Source: an uncultured Clostridia bacterium | GTDB lineage: Bacteria; Bacillota; Clostridia; TANB77; CAG-508 | Assembly: GCA_934141445.1 (NCBI GenBank) | Contig: CAKPCF010000008.1 | Coordinates: 1 to 64,000 of the forward strand | Length of the DNA stretch: 64,000 nt | Direction of reading: 5' to 3' | Shown here: positions 38,895-47,313 of the stretch, piece by piece | Layout of the letters: each line of letters opens with the position of its first letter | Numbering within the stretch: the stretch's first letter is position 1 | The notes under the pieces: generated by a model | What the model was told of the DNA's origin: nothing | The model's input: only the letters and a program-made list of their open reading frames with translations | Databases searched by the model: none | Program-made: the position numbers and the translations under genes

Positions 38895-39785
38895 ATGAAA
38901 AAGAAATGCACAGTGTTTATGGAAGGCTACATTGACTACTTGGAAGACAAGAAACGTGAGGCTATCGAAAAAGCTGAAGCGGAAAAACAAAAGGAAGAAG
39001 CTGAAGCATTGAAAGCACACGAAATCGAGTTGGCATATGATGAGCACAATCCGAATGTGTATTCTGAAGTATGTATCCAGCAGGAGATGAACAAGGCATG
39101 GCGAACTCACATGATCGATGATGGTTATGCATTGATGTTTGATGCAGAACGGTCTACTGAAGAAGCCAAGAAGGCATATTTTGCCACTGCAATGCGTTGC
39201 AAGGAGTATCCTGAGTGGGCTAATGAGCTCACTGTGAACTCCGAAGTTATGAGCTTTGAAGACTATATGAAGCTCGCATATCTGGATGAGCATGCAGGCG
39301 AGTACGATTTCTATAATACTAGTTTTATCATTATGGGATTTAATTACAATGTGGAACAGGACGAAGTAAATGGTTACTTCGGTATGTCTGCAGTATGTGA
39401 TGATGACAAATCCAGTGATGAAATTATGGATGAAGTGAGATCACTGGATTGGGAGTTCAACCGTGTTGATGCAGTGAAGCATCGCAAAGATAAGGCTGGC
39501 AAGCGTTATAACGCTCTGCTTCGTGAGAAGCGGCATGTCAAGGCAATCGGTGCGATTGCAAATCATAGGCATTTCAAAGATGAATGTGAGGATTATCAGT
39601 ACTTGTTGTCTCCGGACAAGAAGTTCAACTATGTGCGGGGGCCTGTAGTACATCCTCGCCAGGCATCTTGGCATGACGAAAAGTTGCAGAAGAATGCAAG
39701 TAAGATCCGTGTGGTGCGCCATAAGGCACATAAGCATGTTAACAAGTACAAGAACATGCAGAAGCGGGCCAACAAGAAGCGTTAA
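38895..39785 (+). CDS. Hypothetical protein, GC-shifted orphan gene
   Basis: Not recognised. 296 residues, no signal or membrane helix. An N-terminal charged helix (10-45, DYLEDKKREAIEKAEAEKQK) looks like a coiled coil; the middle is mixed and acidic with Trp and Tyr; the last 90 residues are strongly basic with many His (KHRKDKAGKRY, RVVRHKAHKHVNKYKN), suggesting nucleic-acid binding. GC content is near 45% by eye against about 30% around it, with codons such as CGT, CGG, CTG, CTC and ATC that neighbours avoid. Start: ATG 38895 after GAAAGGG; the frame extends to 38814 but that would start before the promoter. It is an isolated unit with its own strong promoter and GC-rich terminator. Confidence 0.6.
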   Translation: MKKKCTVFMEGYIDYLEDKKREAIEKAEAEKQKEEAEALKAHEIELAYDEHNPNVYSEVCIQQEMNKAWRTHMIDDGYALMFDAERSTEEAKKAYFATAMRCKEYPEWANELTVNSEVMSFEDYMKLAYLDEHAGEYDFYNTSFIIMGFNYNVEQDEVNGYFGMSAVCDDDKSSDEIMDEVRSLDWEFNRVDAVKHRKDKAGKRYNALLREKRHVKAIGAIANHRHFKDECEDYQYLLSPDKKFNYVRGPVVHPRQASWHDEKLQKNASKIRVVRHKAHKHVNKYKNMQKRANKKR

Positions 39786-39849
39786 ACTTCAAGAGTTTTA
39801 AGAAAGCAGGGATATAAAAAAGAAAAAAATTTTTTCACGGCAGGAAAGG

Positions 39850-39875
39850 GAGCCTCCAGACTGGGGGCTCTTTTT
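39850..39875 (+). terminator. GC-rich terminator of the 38895 gene
   Basis: GAGCCTCC pairs with GGGGGCTC around a five-base loop, followed by T5. It is unusually GC-rich for this genome, like the gene it ends. Confidence 0.92.
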
Positions 39876-39902
39876 CCATGGGAAAAATCATATCTAAAAT
39901 AC

Positions 39903-39949
39903 ATTTACAATTGTGCCACAAAATAATAAAAATGGGCACAATTGTAAAT
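39903..39949 (-). terminator. Hairpin after the radical SAM gene
   Basis: Perfect 15-base arms, ATTTACAATTGTGCC (39903-39917) and GGCACAATTGTAAAT (39935-39949), two bases past the stop codon of the minus-strand gene; a moderately T-rich stretch follows on that strand. Confidence 0.7.
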
Positions 39950-39950
39950 A

Positions 39951-40917
39951 TTAAAATTTGCATCCTTGCCATAAATCTTTCTCACGTAGTATTTTATCAA
40001 TTCCATTTAAAATCCATTTTTTATGAGAGTTCCATTCAGGAGCAACTAGCAATTCTTTGGGAGCATCACCATTTATTCTATGAATTATTATGTTAGGGTT
40101 TAGGTTAGTAAGAATCATTTCTAAACAGTTTAAGTAGTATTCAAGAGATATAGGAATATATTGCTTGTTTAAATACATTTCTTCCAATTTAGTGTTTTTA
40201 ACAATGTATGTAGAATGAATTTTTATACCTTGAATATCAAAGCTATTTATGAATTTTACAGTGTTCATAACATCTTTAATTGTTTCATTTGGTAATCCTA
40301 CCATGATGTGAGAAACTATATCTATGTTATATTTTCTTAATAGATGTACAGCTTTTTCAAAATCTGTAGTGTTATATCCACGATTTATCAAATTTCCTGT
40401 AATGTTATTAGAGGTTTGTAAGCCTAATTCTACGCATACATAATATTTTTGGGAATATGAATGTAAAAGTTTTACAATTTCTTCATTGATACAATCTGGG
40501 CGTGTTGCAACTTCAATTCCAACAATTCTTTTATCTATAAGAGCAGAATCATATTTTTGTTTTAAATTTTCAATTGTATCATAGGTATTAGTAAAATTTT
40601 GAAAATATACAATAAATTTATTTGCACGAGTACTTTTGTAGCTGTTAAAATAATTTTCAACTTGTTTTCTAATTGAGTTAGTAACTTCTGTAATATATGA
40701 TGTATTAGATAAGCTATTTATTACATCAGAGTTTCCGGCAATTCTACGGATGTGTTCGCCAGAACCTTTTTCACTACAAAAAATACAGCCACTTGTTCCG
40801 ACATGATCCATCTCTGTTTGGACATGTAAAATGACCATCAATACATATTTTTAAAGTTCTCTCTCCAAATTTTTCTTTTAAAAATTTATTTAAATGATTA
40901 TATCTATCTTTTTCCAT
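39951..40917 (-). pseudogene. Radical SAM protein (TIGR01212/YhcC-like) split by a frameshift
   Basis: The family N-terminus starts at 40917 on the minus strand (MEKDRYNHLNKFLKEKFGER, then FTCPNRDG) but hits a stop soon after. The rest of the protein continues in another frame from just after NRDG (VGTSGCIFCSEKGSG onward to 39951). Removing one base near 40794-40801 joins the frames into a normal protein of about 320 residues. The cluster cysteines are divided between the two parts (CPNRDG in one, CIFC in the other), so neither piece could bind the Fe-S cluster alone. The downstream piece keeps EVATRPDCI, ELGLQTSN and HIMVGLPNET. It could be a true mutation or an assembly error in otherwise undamaged coding sequence. 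Confidence 0.8.
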
Positions 40918-40923
40918 AAATGT

Positions 40924-40952
40924 AGTATACCAAAATAATGCTTGGAATACAA
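40924..40952 (-). promoter_or_regulatory. Promoter of the radical SAM gene
   Basis: On the minus strand: TTGTAT (40952-40947), 17-base spacer, TGG-TATACT (40929-40924), an extended -10. Only six bases separate the -10 box from the ATG, so the mRNA would be leaderless or nearly so. Confidence 0.6.
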
Positions 40953-41037
40953 ATAAAATATAATATTTTATATTAAGTAATAGCTTTTTACCAAAAATGT
41001 GATATAATAATTAATGCAAAACTGACTGAACCGTATA

Positions 41038-41106
41038 TTGATTTTTGCAAATATATCTCATATAATATTTTTGCAAATTGATTAGTAAAAAATAAAATTA
41101 TAGTAT
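41038..41106 (+). promoter_or_regulatory. Two tandem promoters of the por operon
   Basis: P1: TTGATT (41038-41043), 17 bases, TATAAT (41061-41066). P2: TTGATT (41078-41083), 17 bases, TAGTAT (41101-41106). A 12-base direct repeat ATTTTTGCAAAT occurs at 41041-41052 and 41067-41078, overlapping both -35 regions. Confidence 0.6.
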
Positions 41107-41157
41107 GATTCAGAAATACTGTTATTCATAATATATAAATAAAGTTAGGAGGTAATT

Positions 41158-41739
41158 ATGAACAACTTAATAGAAATTCGTTGGCATGGTAGAGGCGGAC
41201 AAGGTGCAAAAACAGCTTCTTTACTTTTAGCTGATGCTGCATTTAATACAGGAAAATATATTCAAGGCTTTCCAGAATATGGACCAGAAAGAATGGGTGC
41301 TCCAATTACGGCATACAATCGTATAAGTGATGAACCAATAACTGTTCATAGCAATATTTATTATCCAGATTATGTTGTAGTTGTTGATGATACTTTATTA
41401 GATTCTGTTGATGTTACAGCAGGATTAAAAGAAGATGGAGCAATAGTAATAAATTCAACTTTAGAAAATAGTGTTTTAAAAGAAAAATTAAAAGGATATT
41501 CTGGAGCAATTTATAAAATTGATGCAAGAAAAATTTCAATGGAAACTTTAGGAAGATATTTCCCTAATACACCAATGCTTGCAGCAATTGTAAAAGTTTC
41601 AAAAGTTATGCCAGAAGAAGCTTTCTTAGAAGATATGATTGGTTCATTTAAACATAAATTTGCTAAAAAACCAGATGTTATAGATGGAAATATGAAAGCT
41701 TTACAAATGGCTTTAAAAGAAGTAGAAAAAATCAATTAG
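41158..41739 (+). CDS. porG: 2-oxoacid:ferredoxin oxidoreductase, gamma subunit
   Basis: One of four subunits of a pyruvate (or related 2-oxoacid) ferredoxin oxidoreductase, which makes acyl-CoA and CO2 and reduces ferredoxin. The family signature is at the start: EIRWHGRGGQGAKTASLLLA, then FPEYGPERMGAPITAYNRIS. Length 193 is typical. Start: ATG 41158 behind AGGAGGT. It opens a tight operon gamma-delta-alpha-beta. Pyruvate is the most likely substrate from the subunit order and sizes, but 2-ketoisovalerate enzymes look alike. Confidence 0.92.
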   Translation: MNNLIEIRWHGRGGQGAKTASLLLADAAFNTGKYIQGFPEYGPERMGAPITAYNRISDEPITVHSNIYYPDYVVVVDDTLLDSVDVTAGLKEDGAIVINSTLENSVLKEKLKGYSGAIYKIDARKISMETLGRYFPNTPMLAAIVKVSKVMPEEAFLEDMIGSFKHKFAKKPDVIDGNMKALQMALKEVEKIN

Positions 41740-41754
41740 AAAGGATAAATAGAT

Positions 41755-42045
41755 ATGACTGAAGATAGAATAAATAAAAATACTCCATATCAAGATTTAA
41801 CAATTGGAGGAAATATTTATGAAGCTGGTAATGCAAGAGAATTTAAGACAGGTGATTGGCGTTCTTCAAAACCTATTTTTAAATCAGAACTTTGTAAACA
41901 ATGCGGACTTTGTTTTCCAGTATGTCCAGATGATGCAATACCAGTAAATAAAGATTGTAAAAGAGAAGATTTTAATTATGATGCTTGTAAAGGTTGTGGC
42001 GTTTGTGCAAAAGTTTGTCCTTTTAAAGCAATAGTAATGGAATAG
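41755..42045 (+). CDS. porD: 2-oxoacid:ferredoxin oxidoreductase, delta (ferredoxin-like) subunit
   Basis: 96-residue subunit carrying two [4Fe-4S] clusters that lead electrons from the TPP site to free ferredoxin. Motifs CKQCGLCFPVCP (near residue 47) and CKGCGVCAKVCP (near 79). The N-terminal part (TPYQDLTIGGNIYEAGNARE) docks onto the other subunits. Start: ATG 41755 after AAAGGA; 15 bases from porG and 13 from porA. Confidence 0.95.
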   Translation: MTEDRINKNTPYQDLTIGGNIYEAGNAREFKTGDWRSSKPIFKSELCKQCGLCFPVCPDDAIPVNKDCKREDFNYDACKGCGVCAKVCPFKAIVME

Positions 42046-42058
42046 AAAGGAAGTTAAT

Positions 42059-43246
42059 ATGGGAATAAGAGAAAGATTAAGTGGTAACGAAGCTGCCGCA
42101 ACAGCAATGAAACAAATAAATCCAGATGTTGTTGCTGCATTTCCAATTACACCATCAACAGAGATACCTCAATATTTTTCAACTTTTGTAAGTAATGGAT
42201 TAGTAGATACAGAATTTGTTGCAGTTGAAAGTGAACATAGTGCTATGAGTGCTTGTATTGGTGCTGAAGCGGCTGGTGTAAGAGCAATGACAGCTACATC
42301 AGCAAATGGACTATCTTTAATGTGGGAAATGATATACATAGCATCAAGTTTAAGATTACCAATAGTAATGTCTTTAGTAAATAGAGCTGTTTCAGGACCT
42401 TTAAATATTCATTGTGATCATTCTGATGCAATGGGAGTTAGAGATAGTGGTTGGATACAATTATTTTCAGAAACAAACCAAGAAGCTTATGATAATTTAA
42501 TTATGGCTCATAGAATTGCAGAACATAAAGATGTTTTACTTCCACTTATGGTTTGCCAAGATGGATTTATCACATCACATTCAATTGAAAATATTGAACT
42601 TATTGAAGATGAAAAAGTAAAAGAGTTTGTTGGAAAATATCAACCAGAGCATTATTTATTAAATAAACAAGAGCCTATGGCTGTAGGACCTTTAGATTTG
42701 CAAGCATATTTGTTTGAACATAAAGCACAACAAGGCAAAGCAATGGAAAAGGCAAAAGATGTTATATTAGAAGTTGCTAAAGACTTTGAAAAATTAACAG
42801 GAAGAAAATATGGTTTCTTTGAAGAATATAAATTAGATGATGCTGAAATAGCAATAGTCTGCATGAATTCAACTGCTGGAACAGCAAAAGCTACTGTAAA
42901 TAAATTAAGAGAAAAAGGTATAAAGGCTGGACTATTAAAGATTAGAGTATTTAGACCTTTCCCAGCAAAAGAAATTGCAGAAGCATTAAAAGGTTTAAAA
43001 GCCGTTGCAGTTTTAGATAAAGCTGATTCATTAAATGCTGCTGGTGGAGCTTTATTTGAAGATGTTACTTCAGGAATGTTTGTAAATAATATTCAAGTTC
43101 CAACAGTAAATTACATTTACGGAATTGGTGGAAGAGATACAACTGTTGAAGATTTAGAGACAGTTTATGAAGATTTATTAAAAATAAAAGATGAAGGAAA
43201 AATTGAAAGACCTTATAGATATTTGGGATTAAGGGGGGATAAATAA
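42059..43246 (+). CDS. porA: 2-oxoacid:ferredoxin oxidoreductase, alpha subunit
   Basis: Contains the pyrimidine-binding half of the TPP site. Recognised from AAFPITPSTEIPQYFSTF near residue 29 and ESEHSAMSACIGAEAAGVRA near 63, then TATSANGLSLMWEM; the transketolase C-terminal-like part lies at about 260-395. Length 395 is typical. Start: ATG 42059 with AAAGGAAG. Its stop codon overlaps the porB start by one base (TAATG), so translation is coupled. Confidence 0.94.
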   Translation: MGIRERLSGNEAAATAMKQINPDVVAAFPITPSTEIPQYFSTFVSNGLVDTEFVAVESEHSAMSACIGAEAAGVRAMTATSANGLSLMWEMIYIASSLRLPIVMSLVNRAVSGPLNIHCDHSDAMGVRDSGWIQLFSETNQEAYDNLIMAHRIAEHKDVLLPLMVCQDGFITSHSIENIELIEDEKVKEFVGKYQPEHYLLNKQEPMAVGPLDLQAYLFEHKAQQGKAMEKAKDVILEVAKDFEKLTGRKYGFFEEYKLDDAEIAIVCMNSTAGTAKATVNKLREKGIKAGLLKIRVFRPFPAKEIAEALKGLKAVAVLDKADSLNAAGGALFEDVTSGMFVNNIQVPTVNYIYGIGGRDTTVEDLETVYEDLLKIKDEGKIERPYRYLGLRGDK

Positions 43247-44202
43247 TGGCATATAATCATAAAGAAGTTGTTGCAAATAGACCATCAAGATTTACTTCAG
43301 GACATAGAATGTGTGCAGGCTGTGGAGCACCAGCTGTTGCAAGAATGATACTTCGTGCGGTAAAACCAGAAGACCATGTTGTTGTTTCAAATGCTACTGG
43401 TTGTATGGAAGTTTCTACATTTTTATATCCATATTCAGCTTGGACTGATTCATATATTCATACAGCTTTTGAGAATGCCGCAGCAACATTATCAGGAGTT
43501 GAAGCAGCTTATAAAGCAATGAAAGCAACAGGAAAATTACCAAAAGACGAAGTTACCAAATTTATAGCTTTTGGTGGAGATGGTGGCACTTATGATATTG
43601 GACTTCAAAGTTTATCTGGCGCAATGGAAAGAGGACATGATATGCTTTATGTTTGCTATGATAATGGAGCATATATGAATACTGGTATTCAACGTTCATC
43701 AGCAACACCAAGATTTGCAGATACTACAACATCACCAGCAGGTACAAAGATACCTGGAAAGATGCAATCACGTAAAGATTTAGCAAAAATTATGGTTGGA
43801 CATCATTTACCTTATGTAGCTCAAACTTTAGCTTATACAAACTTTAAAGATTTGTATGAAAAAGCAGAAAAAGCAATTTATACAGAAGGACCAACTTTCT
43901 TAAATGTATTAGCTCCTTGCCCAAGAGGTTGGGGATATAATACAGAAGATTTAATGCAAATAAACAAACTTGCTGTAGAAACTTGCTACTGGCCTCTATA
44001 TGAAGTTGTAGATGGAGTATATCATATAACATATAAACCAGCTAAAAAGCTTCCAATAGAAGAATTTTTGAAACCACAAAAAAGATTTAAACACATGTTT
44101 AAACCAGGAAATGAGTGGATGATTGAAGCATTCCAAAAAGAAGTTGATGATAGATGGCAAGAGCTTTTAGATTTAGAGGAAATGACTAATAAAAAAGATT
44201 AA
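43246..44202 (+). CDS. porB: 2-oxoacid:ferredoxin oxidoreductase, beta subunit
   Basis: Binds the TPP diphosphate and an Fe-S cluster. HRMCAGCGAPAVAR near residue 20 gives the first two cluster cysteines and NATGCMEV near 50 the third. The TPP/Mg motif is GGDGGTYDIG near residue 108 with YDNGAYMNTGIQRSS at 138-152; a further cysteine is in NVLAPCPRGW. Length 318 is typical. Start: ATG 43246 overlapping the porA stop, with GGGGGG upstream. Last gene of the operon. Confidence 0.94.
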   Translation: MAYNHKEVVANRPSRFTSGHRMCAGCGAPAVARMILRAVKPEDHVVVSNATGCMEVSTFLYPYSAWTDSYIHTAFENAAATLSGVEAAYKAMKATGKLPKDEVTKFIAFGGDGGTYDIGLQSLSGAMERGHDMLYVCYDNGAYMNTGIQRSSATPRFADTTTSPAGTKIPGKMQSRKDLAKIMVGHHLPYVAQTLAYTNFKDLYEKAEKAIYTEGPTFLNVLAPCPRGWGYNTEDLMQINKLAVETCYWPLYEVVDGVYHITYKPAKKLPIEEFLKPQKRFKHMFKPGNEWMIEAFQKEVDDRWQELLDLEEMTNKKD

Positions 44203-44231
44203 GATGATAAATTTGTATATATAGGGAAATA

Positions 44232-44270
44232 AGCGGTATATTGAGTGAGAACTGAATATATCGCTTTTTA
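44232..44270 (+). terminator. por operon terminator
   Basis: AGCGGTATATT pairs with AATATATCGCT (one G-U) around a ten-base loop, followed by TTTTAT. Confidence 0.82.
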
Positions 44271-44394
44271 TATAATGAAAGAGAGTATTAAACTCAAATC
44301 TGAATATTTGAAGATAAATTAGAGGCAGAATGATTAAAAATATCGAATAGTAACAAATTGTTACAAAAATATTACAAAAAAAATCTTATACGCA

Positions 44395-44423
44395 TTGACT
44401 TTTTATGAAAAAAAATATAATAT
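44395..44423 (+). promoter_or_regulatory. Probable minD promoter
   Basis: TTGACT (44395-44400) with either TATAAT at 44416-44421 (15-base spacer) or TAATAT at 44418-44423 (17-base spacer). The other bases of the 319-base gap before minD (44203-44521) hold the terminator above and an AT-rich leader of about 95 bases with no clear gene. Confidence 0.5.
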
Positions 44424-44521
44424 ATATAAGTAAAATTAAGATGAGATTTTTTGATTTTAAATCACAAGATTTTTTAAAACTGAAAAAAGTATTATCGAAT
44501 GGATTTTAAGGAGGATAACTA

Positions 44522-45316
44522 ATGGGAGAAGTTATTGTAATAACATCAGGAAAAGGTGGAGTTGGAAAAACAACGACAACAGCGAATTTAGGTTCTGCAT
44601 TAGCTTTAGCTGGAAAAAAAGTAGCTTTAGTAGATACAGACATTGGATTAAGAAATTTAGATGTTGTTATGGGACTAGAAAACAGAATTGTATATGATTT
44701 AGTAGATGTAATTGAAGAAAAGTGTAAATTAAGACAAGCTTTAATAAAAGATAAGAGATTTAAAGAACTTTTCTTACTTCCTGCTGCACAAACTAAAGAT
44801 AAAACTGCAATTAACGAAGAACAAATGAAGGAATTAGTTAAAAAATTAAAAGAAGAATTTGATTATATATTGATTGATTGTCCAGCTGGAATCGAACAAG
44901 GTTTTAAGAATGCAATTGCTGGTGCTGATAGAGCTTTAGTTGTAACAACTGCTGAAATATCAGCAATTCGTGATGCAGATAGAATAATCGGTTTATTAGA
45001 ATCATCTGAAATTAAAAATCCAGAGTTAATAGTAAATAGATTAAAACCTAATATGGTTAGACGTGGTGAAATGATGGATGTTGATGATATAGTTGATTTA
45101 TTATCAATTAGTTTAATTGGAGTAGTTCCAGATGATGAATACATTATCACACAAACTAATAAAGGAGAGCCTGTTATTTCTAATAAAAAGGCTCCAGCAG
45201 GAAAAGCTTATATAGAAATATCAAGAAGAATATTAGGAGAGAATATAGAAGTTACAGTACCTGGAAAGGAAACTGGTTTCTTTGCAAGACTAAAAAGATT
45301 ATTTGGAAAAGCTTAA
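44522..45316 (+). CDS. minD: Septum site-determining ATPase MinD
   Basis: Membrane-associated ATPase that, with MinE or DivIVA and MinC, keeps the division septum at mid-cell. Deviant Walker A GKGGVGKTTTTANLG at residues 10-24, switch I/II DTDIGLRNLDVVMG (39 onward) and IDCPAGIE (119 onward), and the C-terminal amphipathic membrane helix GFFARLKRLFGK. Length 264 is typical. Start: ATG 44522 with AAGGAGG. minE and rodA follow; minC is not in the window. Confidence 0.97.
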   Translation: MGEVIVITSGKGGVGKTTTTANLGSALALAGKKVALVDTDIGLRNLDVVMGLENRIVYDLVDVIEEKCKLRQALIKDKRFKELFLLPAAQTKDKTAINEEQMKELVKKLKEEFDYILIDCPAGIEQGFKNAIAGADRALVVTTAEISAIRDADRIIGLLESSEIKNPELIVNRLKPNMVRRGEMMDVDDIVDLLSISLIGVVPDDEYIITQTNKGEPVISNKKAPAGKAYIEISRRILGENIEVTVPGKETGFFARLKRLFGKA

Positions 45317-45343
45317 ATCATAATCAGAGGGGAAGAAAAGAAG

Positions 45344-46162
45344 ATGTTTGAAAATTTTGGAAATTTTTTCAAAAAAATGGTTAAGCCAGAAAATGTAGAA
45401 GAAGTAGAATCTAAAGAAGCAGCAAAAGAAAGATTACAATTAGTTTTAATGCAAGATAGAGCTAATGTATCAGCTGATTTTTTAGAACTTATGAAACAAG
45501 AAATTATAGATGTTATTAAGAAATATATAGAAGTTGATGAAAAAGCAATTGATGTCAGATTAACAACGCAAGTCAATTCAGATGGTACAAATGGAGCTCC
45601 TCTATTATACGCAAATATTCCAATAGTAAATATAAAGAATGAGGCAAAAGGTGAAAAAAATAGAGAACTATTAAAGAACGAAAATAAAGAAGTAATTCCT
45701 ACAGAACATGAAAAAATAGAAGAAAAAATTGAAAAAAATATAGAAGATACAAGAGCTAATTTAATAGATGAGAAAATATTAAAAGAATTAAATGGTGAAA
45801 TTATTTCTGATGAAAATAACTCAAAAATTGTTGAAGAAAATATAGAAGTTTCTTTGCCAAATGAAACAGAGGAAGATAAAGAAATAAAAGAAGTGATTCC
45901 TGAAGATAATACAAAATCTGATTTGAAAGATAAAGAAGATGTGGAAACACCTAAGGAAGTAGAGAAAATTGTAATATCAACAGAATATGATATGAATGAT
46001 GAACTTCTTAAAAATATAGATGAATTAGACTATGATGATGACGATGATGATGATGTAACATTTGATGATTTATTAAAAGCTGCTGAAGAAGCAGATTTAG
46101 AAGAAAATATAAAAGAAGAAAAAGCTAAAACAGAGAAGAAAAAAACTAAAAAGAAAAAATAA
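45344..46162 (+). CDS. minE: MinE with a long acidic C-terminal extension
   Basis: Residues 1-95 are a recognisable MinE: an N-terminal amphipathic membrane helix (MFENFGNFFKKMV), the MinD-contact region AKERLQLVLMQDRANVSADF (28-47) and the beta part ending LLYANIPI. MinE stimulates MinD ATPase and topological exclusion. Normal MinE is about 85-95 residues; this one has 272. Residues 96-272 are Glu/Lys/Asp/Asn-rich, with DELDYDDDDDDDVTFDDLL followed by a helix AAEEADLEENIKEEKAK and a basic end KKKTKKKK. No known domain is seen in the tail. Start: ATG 45344 after GAGGGGAAG; 28 bases past minD, same operon. Confidence 0.87.
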   Translation: MFENFGNFFKKMVKPENVEEVESKEAAKERLQLVLMQDRANVSADFLELMKQEIIDVIKKYIEVDEKAIDVRLTTQVNSDGTNGAPLLYANIPIVNIKNEAKGEKNRELLKNENKEVIPTEHEKIEEKIEKNIEDTRANLIDEKILKELNGEIISDENNSKIVEENIEVSLPNETEEDKEIKEVIPEDNTKSDLKDKEDVETPKEVEKIVISTEYDMNDELLKNIDELDYDDDDDDDVTFDDLLKAAEEADLEENIKEEKAKTEKKKTKKKK

Positions 46163-46203
46163 TTTTAACGAAAGAAAACAAAAGAATTTGAAGGGAAGAA
46201 AGA

Positions 46204-47310
46204 ATGAGAAATAAATTACTGAAAAATACGGAATGGGCTGTATTGATTGTGAGTATAATCTTATTCATAATTGGGGCTGTAGCTTTATTTTCAGCAACTC
46301 AAACTACAGAATTAGATGAGTTTATAAAGCAGATAAGATGGTTTTGTATAAGTATTCCTTTTCTAATATTAGCTATGACAATAGACTACAATATAATAGT
46401 AAAATTTTCACCTTTGCTGTATGTAATTAGTATAGGCATGTTGATAGGTGTATTATTTACAAAACCAATAAGTGGAGCTTCCAGCTGGTTTAAAATAGGA
46501 AAATCTTTTACTTTTCAACCTTCGGAAATAGCTAAAATTGCAGTAATTTTATTTATGGCTTTTATATTAAATAAGTTACAACTAAAAGGAAGAAAAGAAA
46601 TAAACAAAATTTGGAAATTATTTATATATTTTTTATTTATGGCAATACCAATTCTTTTGGTAATTAAGCAACCAGATTATGGAACTGCTATGGCTTTTAT
46701 TACAGCTTTATTATGTATGTTATTTGTGTCTGGATTAGATAAAAGATATATTATATTTGCAGTTATAGTAATTGCAGTTGCAGCTCCAATTATTTATACG
46801 CATTTACCAGCACATGCTATATCAAGAATTGATAGCTTCTTACATCCAGAAAAGGATATAAGAGGTGCTTCATATAATATGTATCAATCAAAACTTGCAA
46901 TAGGAGCAGGACAGGCTTTTGGAATGGGATTACTAAAAGGAAATCAAACTCAACTTGGTTTTTTATATCCAAAGACAACTGATTTTATATTTGCTGTTAT
47001 TGGTGAGGAACTTGGATTTGTTGCAACAGGTACAATTGTTATTTTATATATAATTCTTATAACAAAGGCAATATATATAGCTAAAACGGCAAAGGATAAT
47101 ATTGGTTCATATATAGCAATAGGAATTGCTGGCATGTTCATTTTTTACATGGTAGAAAATATAGGAATGACAATAGGACTTTTACCAATTACTGGTGTTC
47201 CATTACCATTTGTAAGCTATGGTGGAACTTCATTAGTAACGAATTTTATAAGTATAGGACTATTATTAAACATTAGTTCTAGACGACAAAAAGCAATTTT
47301 TATGGGGTAA
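46204..47310 (+). CDS. rodA: SEDS peptidoglycan polymerase RodA
   Basis: Polytopic glycosyltransferase that polymerises lipid II during elongation. About ten membrane helices across 368 residues. Family signatures: GASSWFKIGKSFTFQPSEIAK near residue 90 (the catalytic Asp of related SEDS proteins lies later), QPDYGTAM near 155, and the C-terminal LPITGVPLPFVSYGGTSL. The short length and neighbourhood with minD/minE favour RodA over FtsW or SpoVE, but the three are hard to separate. Start: ATG 46204 with AAGGGAAG. dusB follows after 3 bases. Confidence 0.87.
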   Translation: MRNKLLKNTEWAVLIVSIILFIIGAVALFSATQTTELDEFIKQIRWFCISIPFLILAMTIDYNIIVKFSPLLYVISIGMLIGVLFTKPISGASSWFKIGKSFTFQPSEIAKIAVILFMAFILNKLQLKGRKEINKIWKLFIYFLFMAIPILLVIKQPDYGTAMAFITALLCMLFVSGLDKRYIIFAVIVIAVAAPIIYTHLPAHAISRIDSFLHPEKDIRGASYNMYQSKLAIGAGQAFGMGLLKGNQTQLGFLYPKTTDFIFAVIGEELGFVATGTIVILYIILITKAIYIAKTAKDNIGSYIAIGIAGMFIFYMVENIGMTIGLLPITGVPLPFVSYGGTSLVTNFISIGLLLNISSRRQKAIFMG

Positions 47311-47313
47311 AAT

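Noticed and set aside
38829..39737. Long minus-strand frames opposite the 38895 gene
   Set aside because: They are mirror frames of a GC-richer gene; they lack ribosome sites, and the promoter and terminator both serve the plus strand.
39878..40096. 72-codon plus-strand frame
   Set aside because: Antisense to the radical SAM gene and across its terminator hairpin; no ribosome site.
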